A stretch of DNA of 5,648 nt, taken from positions 1-5,648 of the forward strand of contig DAOUXE010000094.1 in assembly GCA_030666765.1 (NCBI GenBank), in the 5' to 3' direction. This DNA comes from Methanosarcinales archaeon. GTDB taxonomy: Archaea; Halobacteriota; Methanosarcinia; Methanosarcinales; Methanogasteraceae. The notes beneath the pieces were generated by a model. It worked only from the letters and a program-made list of their open reading frames with translations. It ran no database searches and was not told the origin of the DNA. This document shows positions 1-3,754 of the stretch, piece after piece (the stretch's first letter is position 1; each line of letters starts with the position of its first letter). The position numbers were made by a program, and so were the translations under genes.

Positions 1-741
1 ATGGCGCTTCCCGAGGATATGCCATCTGAGATGGATTATAACCAGATCGTCAAAGGCATTCTGGACGGGAACGACATATCCCTCGAAGGCATCGAGGACG
101 TTGGTGGACGGAGCACTTATGTGATCGAGGCAACGCCCAAGAATGAATCTGATCGTGAATTCGTCTCCAAGACGCGCGTATGGGTCGATCGTGAAAACTG
201 GATGCTACTCGGGACAGAGATGTGCGATGCAGACGGCAATCCCGTGGTAAAAGTTGAATACAGGGATATTACGTTTAACACCGGAATTCCAGACAGTGAG
301 TTCATATTCGAGGCGCCTGCTGGAGCCGAGGTTGTGGAGACGTCGCTTGAGGACATGATGCCTAAGGAGATGGCGCTTGATGAGGTGAGAGCCAACATAA
401 CGTTTGATCTGAGGGTGCCGTCGTACCTGCCGGATGGATACGAATTCGACAGTGCAACGGTCTTTGGCGATCTATATGGCAACGGGCAGGAGCTGGTATC
501 GCTGCAATACACTGATGGATCAGGGGTATTACACCTCACAGAGCGGGTCAGCGACGATTCAGACCAGTCAGAATCTGTGATGGGTGAACCCGAGATTGTG
601 AGTATCAACGGGACTGACGGGGAGTTTACGTCTATGTTCGCCACGAACACGCTCCGGTGGAGCGCAGATAATGTCGATTACTCGCTGTCGGGTGAGCTTG
701 GGAAGGACGAGCTGGTGAAGGTGGCAGAGTCGCTTGTGTGA
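1..741 (+). CDS. LolA-fold / DUF4367-like secreted protein, 5' end missing
   Basis: The reading frame is open from the first base, so the gene almost certainly begins upstream and the ATG at position 1 is probably internal. There is no signal peptide or lipobox in the visible part, which is what a truncated extracytoplasmic protein would show. Visible residues 12-110 resemble the second half of the archaeal 'outer membrane lipoprotein-sorting protein' (LolA/RseB-fold) family: a strand with the pattern GRSTYVIEATP (36-46), then TRVWVDRENWMLL (58-70), VKVEYRDI (83-90) and NTGIPDSEFIFEAP (93-106). Residues 124-246 look like a DUF4367-type domain, with VPSYLPDGYEF at 139-149 and a short C-terminal ELVKVAESLV helix. 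In the family such proteins sit outside the membrane and may bind lipid or peptide ligands; archaea have no Lol pathway, so the function here is unknown. The family call is from recognition of motifs, without an alignment. Confidence 0.82.
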   Translation: MALPEDMPSEMDYNQIVKGILDGNDISLEGIEDVGGRSTYVIEATPKNESDREFVSKTRVWVDRENWMLLGTEMCDADGNPVVKVEYRDITFNTGIPDSEFIFEAPAGAEVVETSLEDMMPKEMALDEVRANITFDLRVPSYLPDGYEFDSATVFGDLYGNGQELVSLQYTDGSGVLHLTERVSDDSDQSESVMGEPEIVSINGTDGEFTSMFATNTLRWSADNVDYSLSGELGKDELVKVAESLV

Positions 742-757
742 CTCTGCACTTTTTTTT
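724..757 (+). terminator. Hairpin plus T-run spanning the stop codon of the first gene
   Basis: GCAGAGTC (724-731) and GACTCTGC (740-747) form a perfect 8-bp stem with an 8-nt loop, followed after AC by eight T (750-757) and then ATTTT. The TGA stop (739-741) lies at the loop/right-arm border. Archaeal termination needs mainly the T-run; the stem gives it the look of a bacterial intrinsic terminator. Only 27 bp separate the end of the T-run from the next start codon, so the same T-rich stretch could instead be part of the promoter of the downstream operon. I cannot separate the two from sequence. Confidence 0.6.
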
Positions 758-771
758 ATTTTGTATGGAAA

Positions 772-779
772 GGGGTGAT
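772..779 (+). promoter_or_regulatory. Ribosome binding site of the first DUF2178 gene
   Basis: GGGGTGAT lies 5 nt before the ATG at 785 and is complementary to the conserved 3' end of 16S rRNA (AUCACCUC). It supports 785 as the start and shows that this organism uses leadered, Shine-Dalgarno-directed initiation. Confidence 0.7.
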
Positions 780-784
780 GTGGG

Positions 785-1192
785 ATGAAAATTAGAAACA
801 ACAAAGATGCACTTGTTATAGGGTTGTTGATAGCAGGGATGGTGATAATTTCAGAGTGTATAATTAGATGTCTTAATAGCGAAAATATTATCCGATGTAT
901 TATTATTGATAGTAGTTTTTGGTTTGGGGTGTTCACACTCGGTTATGGATTGTATGCAGCAAATAAATCAGAATCAGAAGTTCTACCAGATGAAAGAACT
1001 GAAAGAAATGTACAGAGGGCAGGATATGCTGCATTCTGGATACTTTTACTGTCCGCTGGGCTGATGTTACTGGCAGATGGAAAAGGGTTATGCAATCTTG
1101 AAATCGGAGGTGCGCTCTCGGCAACTATTCTTATCGGCATGTTTTCGTTTGTTATACTTGGATGGTATTACAACATGGTGACTGGTGAATAA
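785..1192 (+). CDS. DUF2178-like four-helix membrane protein, copy 1
   Basis: This is a 135-residue integral membrane protein with no predicted enzyme motif. It starts with the family's short charged N-terminus (MKIRNNKD). Hydrophobic segments lie at about 10-30, 44-59, 83-98 and 108-128. Between helices 2 and 3 is the charged family signature DERTERN at 69-75, followed by AGYAAFW (79-85); the end is GWYYNMVTGE, close to the WYYNRRGE ending of its neighbours. It is the most divergent full-length copy at the C-terminus and in the loop before helix 4, and has three cysteines in the first half (24, 28 region and 38). The gene is AT-rich (17 G+C of 60 in 841-900). It is the first gene of the operon; the next gene starts 1 nt after its stop. 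The family is of unknown function; my assignment rests on the shared signature and topology. Confidence 0.8.
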   Translation: MKIRNNKDALVIGLLIAGMVIISECIIRCLNSENIIRCIIIDSSFWFGVFTLGYGLYAANKSESEVLPDERTERNVQRAGYAAFWILLLSAGLMLLADGKGLCNLEIGGALSATILIGMFSFVILGWYYNMVTGE

Positions 1193-1193
1193 A

Positions 1194-1601
1194 ATGAAAA
1201 TTAGAATAGATAAAAAGATTTTATTCGCTTCAGGAATTGGTCCGGGGTTGATTTTATTGGGTGTGTTTATACTGATATTTCAAACACACTCTAAAATCAC
1301 ATTTTTCATAGTATTTGGTTTAATTTCTGCTGGGCTATTTATGTTTGTCAGGGCGCTATACACCGCGAAAAAATCAAAAACAGAACTTATAGTAGATGAA
1401 AGGGTCATGAGAACCAATGAAAAAGCAGGATATAATGCTGGCTGGATGGTTATATTATCTGTAATGATCCTATTTTGGGCAGACAAAATTTGGTCACTCG
1501 GCATTGAACTTGAGAATATGTACTGGACCACCCTGTTTGTCGGGACATATTCCTGGCTTATACTCAGATGGTACTACAACCGAAGAGGTGAGATCGTATG
1601 A
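1194..1601 (+). CDS. DUF2178-like four-helix membrane protein, copy 2
   Basis: This 135-residue membrane protein has helices at about 11-30, 37-55, 82-97 and 110-126. The signature VDERVMRTNEKAGYNAGW (67-84) separates helices 2 and 3, and the protein ends in RWYYNRRGEIV. The start was set at ATG 1194 rather than the in-frame GTG at 1185, because MKIRIDKKIL then lines up with the N-termini of the other copies and GGTGA (1184-1188) sits 5 nt upstream as the ribosome binding site. It starts 1 nt after the stop of copy 1, and its own TGA overlaps the ATG at 1598. Its closest relative in the window is copy 4 (same spacing throughout, 60 of 130 ungapped positions identical by hand count), yet it is AT-rich (16 G+C of 60 in 1261-1320) where copy 4 is not. 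Function unknown. Confidence 0.83.
   Translation: MKIRIDKKILFASGIGPGLILLGVFILIFQTHSKITFFIVFGLISAGLFMFVRALYTAKKSKTELIVDERVMRTNEKAGYNAGWMVILSVMILFWADKIWSLGIELENMYWTTLFVGTYSWLILRWYYNRRGEIV
1585..1591 (+). promoter_or_regulatory. Ribosome binding site pointing to ATG 1598
   Basis: GAGGTGA lies 6 nt before the ATG at 1598, within the last codons of copy 2. It is among the best such sites in the window. It matters because it argues that translation of the third membrane gene is meant to begin at 1598, in a frame that stops after 11 codons. Confidence 0.6.
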
Positions 1602-1633
1602 GAACCATACTGTTAGGAATCCGGGAGAAGTGA
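1598..1633 (+). other. 11-codon start fragment, probable original 5' end of copy 3
   Basis: ATG at 1598 overlaps the TGA of copy 2 (ATGA), as at other junctions of this operon, and has a strong ribosome binding site. It encodes MRTILLGIREK and then meets TGA at 1631-1633. Skipping one base at this stop would join it directly to the frame that encodes the third membrane protein and give a product of about 118 residues. It may be a true start cut off by a frameshift (mutation or sequencing error), a programmed +1 shift at TGA, or a translational-coupling leader. The first is simplest, but I cannot exclude the others. Confidence 0.45.
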
Positions 1634-1676
1634 GAATACGCAAGAAAGCGATTTCTGGATCCGGTATCTGTATTTC

Positions 1677-1955
1677 GTGCTGATCGTAGTGCTTTATGAA
1701 ACGGTTCGCAGGCTGCGGAGAGGGTACAAGTACGTAGATGAGATCGAGTTTGACGAGCGGACCGACAGGATTACAAAACAATCGTTGAGTGTCTCATGGT
1801 ATCTCACATTTGTGACTGTTGGGACTCTGGCATTCGCATGTATATTCGGACCGGAACTGTTGACTGTCCGTCTGGTTATCGCCGCTGTTTCCGGAGCGAT
1901 GATCGGGAGTTTTCTGGTTGCGCATCGTTACTACAGTAGAAAGGGGGATGTGTGA
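1677..1955 (+). CDS. Divergent DUF2178-related membrane protein, copy 3, 5' end disrupted or misread
   Basis: From GTG 1677 the frame encodes 92 residues: a short hydrophobic start, a basic patch (RRLRRGYKYV), the charged signature FDERTDRI at about 25-32, helices at about 40-58 and 65-82, and the ending HRYYSRKGDV, which matches the WYYNRRGE ending of the other copies. The frame is actually open from 1617, and FWIRYLYFVLIVVLYETV upstream of and across the GTG forms one continuous membrane helix, so starting at 1677 would cut that helix. No ATG, GTG or TTG exists in this frame between 1617 and 1677. The well-formed start at 1598 is in another frame. Even with a corrected frame there is only one helix before the DER motif, against two in the other copies. 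It is followed directly (0 nt) by copy 4. It could be a working short variant, a frameshifted gene, or a decaying one. Confidence 0.6.
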   Translation: MLIVVLYETVRRLRRGYKYVDEIEFDERTDRITKQSLSVSWYLTFVTVGTLAFACIFGPELLTVRLVIAAVSGAMIGSFLVAHRYYSRKGDV

Positions 1956-2366
1956 ATGAATATACGGGAAGATAAGAAGATCCTGTTGCGTAGGGGGGTC
2001 AGTCTGATCGTGATTATGCTGGCTTTCACCATACTGACCTTCGGGACGACTTCCGGAGCGCAAGTCTTCCGCAGTCTGAGTTTGATCGTCGCCGGGCTGC
2101 TCATGTTTGCTATATTGGTACACGCCGCAACAAAGCCGGAAACAGAACTCGTGGCACACGAACGGGTTGCAAGAATCAATGAAAGGGCAGGCAACTCTGC
2201 GTTCTGGCTGGTTCTGCTATCGATAACCGTCCTGTTCTGGTCGGATCGAGCATGGTCGATTGGAGTTGAACTCGTGGATCTGTACTATGCGGCGATGTTT
2301 GTCGGGATAATTTCGTGGAGCCTTTTCAGGTGGCACCACCGCAGAAAGGAGGATGTTGTTGGATGA
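1956..2366 (+). CDS. DUF2178-like four-helix membrane protein, copy 4
   Basis: This 136-residue membrane protein opens with MNIREDKKIL and has helices at about 14-30, 38-57, 82-97 and 109-125. The charged signature reads HERVARINERAGNSAFW (68-84): the first Asp of the usual DER is His here, and the tyrosine of AGY is Asn. The ending [12 protein letters not shown] is also changed from WYYNRRGE. GGGGGAT (1943-1949) gives a ribosome binding site 6 nt before the ATG, which abuts the stop of copy 3. Its TGA overlaps the ATG of copy 5. The gene is GC-rich in parts (38 G+C of 60 in 2041-2100). It is the closest partner of copy 2. Function unknown; membrane location is inferred from hydrophobicity. 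Confidence 0.83.
   Translation: MNIREDKKILLRRGVSLIVIMLAFTILTFGTTSGAQVFRSLSLIVAGLLMFAILVHAATKPETELVAHERVARINERAGNSAFWLVLLSITVLFWSDRAWSIGVELVDLYYAAMFVGIISWSLFRWHHRRKEDVVG
2347..2354 (+). promoter_or_regulatory. Ribosome binding site of copy 5
   Basis: AGGAGGAT lies 8 nt before ATG 2363. It fixes the start of copy 5 at 2363 rather than at the in-frame ATG 2315, which would add 16 residues unlike any sibling N-terminus. Confidence 0.7.
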
Positions 2367-2767
2367 AATTCAGAATAGACAAAGATATCCTGCGCTTTTC
2401 AGGCATTGCCGTTCTATTAATCCTCGCCGGTATACTCATGACGAGTCTTCTTCCCGGTTCCACCTATCCCGGGATTGGTTCGGTCCTGATTATCATGGGG
2501 GTTATTGCGATCATCATAGCCATCATCACAGCAGCAAGACCAAAAGAAGACCTGATACAGGACGAACGGTCTAAGAGAATCAAGGAGACGGCAGGTTATC
2601 ATGCGTTCTTGATTCTGCTTGTGACCATGTCTCTTGTTCAATTAATAGCCATGTTTGGAAGACTGAATCTTGATTATAGGGATGTTTCGACCAATCTCTT
2701 CCTTGTCGGGATCTGGTCGTGGATTATACTCAAGTGGTATTACAATCAGAGGGGCGACGCCCGGTGA
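2363..2767 (+). CDS. DUF2178-like four-helix membrane protein, copy 5
   Basis: This 134-residue membrane protein starts [10 protein letters not shown]. Helices lie at about 12-30, 37-57, 82-98 and 109-124. The signature [17 protein letters not shown] (66-82) lies between helices 2 and 3, and the protein ends in [11 protein letters not shown]. The start overlaps the stop of copy 4 by 4 nt (ATGA), and its stop overlaps the GTG of the regulator gene by 4 nt (GTGA), so the regulator is probably translated by coupling to this gene. This copy keeps all family hallmarks and may be the best representative of the array. No catalytic residues are evident; a sensor, transporter subunit or membrane partner of the regulator are all possible and none is shown. 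Confidence 0.83.
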   Translation: MKFRIDKDILRFSGIAVLLILAGILMTSLLPGSTYPGIGSVLIIMGVIAIIIAIITAARPKEDLIQDERSKRIKETAGYHAFLILLVTMSLVQLIAMFGRLNLDYRDVSTNLFLVGIWSWIILKWYYNQRGDAR

Positions 2768-2961
2768 ATACCAGAATCAAGGAGCTGCGGGCACGGTATA
2801 ACCTGACGCAGGAGGAGCTTGCAAAGAAGGTCGGGGTGAGAAGGGAGACGATTGTATTTCTCGAGAAGGGAAAGTACAATCCGTCGCTCAAACTGGCGCA
2901 TGATGTCGCAAAGGTTCTGGAGACGGCGATTGAGGAGCTGTTTATCTTTGATGATGATTGA
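2764..2961 (+). CDS. XRE-type helix-turn-helix transcriptional regulator, 65 residues
   Basis: This is a minimal single-domain Cro/C1-type DNA-binding protein. The sequence follows the compact family typified by short bacterial and archaeal regulators: [20 protein letters not shown] (5-24) holds helices 1 and 2, [17 protein letters not shown] (26-42) the recognition helix and the hallmark EKGKYNPSL loop, then the last helices LAHDVAKVL and [14 protein letters not shown] 2764 was chosen because family members start right before RIKELR; the upstream in-frame start at 2719 would add a translation of copy 5 in the wrong frame. AGAGGGG (2748-2754) is a plausible ribosome binding site 9 nt upstream. 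It is the last gene of the operon, with no promoter of its own visible. Inference: it regulates the membrane-protein operon, as in other HTH-plus-membrane-protein pairs. No ligand domain is present. Confidence 0.92.
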   Translation: MNTRIKELRARYNLTQEELAKKVGVRRETIVFLEKGKYNPSLKLAHDVAKVLETAIEELFIFDDD

Positions 2962-3031
2962 TCGCCCATGCCTCATAATGTCGTGCCCATTGTGTTTCAG
3001 ATGGCGCTTACTCAGTTAGAGACTTTACATA

Positions 3032-3045
3032 GAAAGCTTATATGG
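3032..3045 (+). promoter_or_regulatory. Archaeal BRE/TATA-box promoter candidate
   Basis: GAAAGCTTATATGG matches the purine-rich BRE followed by a TATA-like box (CTTATATG, 3037-3044). It lies in the 100-nt gap after the regulator gene. Transcription would be expected to begin about 22-27 bp downstream, near 3063-3068. That lies at or just after the GTG at 3062, so the first gene of this block may start further downstream, or a different promoter is used. A second, weaker TATA-like string, CTATAAAA, is at 3111-3118. Confidence 0.5.
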
Positions 3046-3057
3046 GCGTAATGCCAA

Positions 3058-3106
3058 GTGGGTGATTAGGGGGGTTTTCAACCTACGGGCTCTGATAATC
3101 ACCTAC
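3058..3106 (+). promoter_or_regulatory. 11-bp inverted repeat with inner hairpin near the promoter
   Basis: GTGGGTGATTA (3058-3068) pairs with TAATCACCTAC (3096-3106) over 11 positions, ten Watson-Crick and one G-U. Inside, GGTT (3073-3076) pairs with AACC (3080-3083) around a TTC loop, extendable by one G-U pair. It lies directly after the BRE/TATA candidate. It could be a two-half-site operator for a dimeric regulator or an RNA structure in the leader. It does not match a tRNA or any riboswitch I can recall. The GTG proposed as the start of the next gene falls inside the left arm. Confidence 0.4.
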
Positions 3107-3538
3107 AAGACTATAAAACCGAATAAAGGGTGGACTTACACGATAAAGATCGAAAAAGCTTTGGTGATAGGAACGACACTTGGACTTGCCCTTACCTTAT
3201 TTAGCATTTTTGTCCTTGTAGATTCTGATTGGATGTGTTGGGGCGCTATCACTGCGATTCTTGTAGGGATACTCGTTGGTAGACTGGCAGACGCAAGCCC
3301 GGTAAGATACACGATCCGCTCAATATTCACGTATAATTTGCTTGTCTGGACCATAATAGCCTTATTTGACCCCGACGCCAGGATCGTGTTGGAGTTTGGA
3401 AATAAAGCGGTCGTAGGTCTATTTATTGGCTTTATACTATCTCTAATTGGAATCTACTCTATCATCGGGGCATTCAGTGCGTTTGTCACGCGTAAGATGA
3501 GTCATTGCAGATTGGATCATGGAGGGTGTACAAGATGA
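3062..3538 (+). CDS. Unassigned four-helix membrane protein, start uncertain
   Basis: From GTG 3062 the frame gives 158 residues. The first 30 are polar and lie over the inverted repeat at 3058-3106, so they may not be translated. Membrane segments fall at about 34-52, 57-74, 89-102 and 115-142, with glycines spaced in helices 2 and 4 (GILVG, GLFIGFILSLIG), and a short basic tail FVTRK at 141-145. Layout resembles small archaeal membrane families such as DUF5518, but I do not recognise the family with confidence. Other in-frame starts are TTG 3161 and GTG 3164, which would give about 125 or 124 residues. GGGTGG (3128-3133) looks like a ribosome binding site but has only an ATA (3143) at the right distance. 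The end overlaps the next gene by ATGA, so the two are likely translated together. Confidence 0.6.
   Translation: MIRGVFNLRALIITYKTIKPNKGWTYTIKIEKALVIGTTLGLALTLFSIFVLVDSDWMCWGAITAILVGILVGRLADASPVRYTIRSIFTYNLLVWTIIALFDPDARIVLEFGNKAVVGLFIGFILSLIGIYSIIGAFSAFVTRKMSHCRLDHGGCTR
3521..3528 (+). promoter_or_regulatory. Ribosome binding site of the 56-residue protein
   Basis: GGAGGGTG lies 6 nt before ATG 3535. It decides for 3535 over the in-frame ATG at 3505, which would only translate the tail of the upstream gene in the wrong frame. Confidence 0.7.
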
Positions 3539-3705
3539 ACACTTCCACAGTGATAGATTTCATAAAATCCGGATGGCGCATGATTGCAATACTAACAGTC
3601 GTAAGCCTCATAGCAATACTTGTATTGCTCTTTGTTGCGGGGCTTCTCTTCTTGCCAGCTGAAACGACGTTCTCGGGTGGAGCTGTGACGTATTATCCCA
3701 AATAA
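3535..3705 (+). CDS. Small single-span membrane protein, 56 residues
   Basis: The product has a short polar N-terminus (MNTSTVIDFIKSGWR), one strong membrane helix at about 17-40 (MIAILTV to LLFL) and a 16-residue tail PAETTFSGGAVTYYPK. With Lys11 and Arg15 before the helix and no such charge just after it, the positive-inside rule puts the tail outside the cell. The start overlaps the stop of the preceding membrane gene by 4 nt and has a strong ribosome binding site, which argues that this short frame is real. I do not recognise the family. It may be an accessory subunit of the preceding membrane protein (inference from coupling only). The next gene begins 49 nt downstream on the same strand. 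Confidence 0.65.
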   Translation: MNTSTVIDFIKSGWRMIAILTVVSLIAILVLLFVAGLLFLPAETTFSGGAVTYYPK

Positions 3706-3754
3706 TTCAACTGGGTGGCATGATCTTGAGAATAATCGTCTCAATGGTGGATTT

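Noticed and set aside
117..650. Long - strand open frame opposite the first gene
   Set aside because: Serine- and threonine-rich low-quality translation, antisense to a gene with a recognisable family pattern; a shadow of codon bias.
1185..1193. GTG 1185 as start of membrane copy 2
   Set aside because: ATG 1194 aligns with the siblings' N-termini and has a correctly spaced ribosome binding site that the GTG itself overlaps.
1630..1683. Alternative start GTG 1630 for copy 3 (VRIRKKAISGSG)
   Set aside because: It resembles a family N-terminus by eye, but the frame stops at 1681 and lacks a well-spaced ribosome binding site; kept only as a hint of decay in this region.
2315..2362. ATG 2315 as start of membrane copy 5
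   Set aside because: The added residues are the previous gene read in another frame; AGGAGGAT before 2363 fits the family start.
2719..2763. Upstream start of the XRE regulator
   Set aside because: The extension is copy 5 read out of frame; family members begin just before RIKELR, matching GTG 2764.
3051..3120. Possible tRNA or known riboswitch
   Set aside because: The fold has one 11-bp stem and a small inner hairpin; no cloverleaf, T-arm sequence or recognisable riboswitch core.
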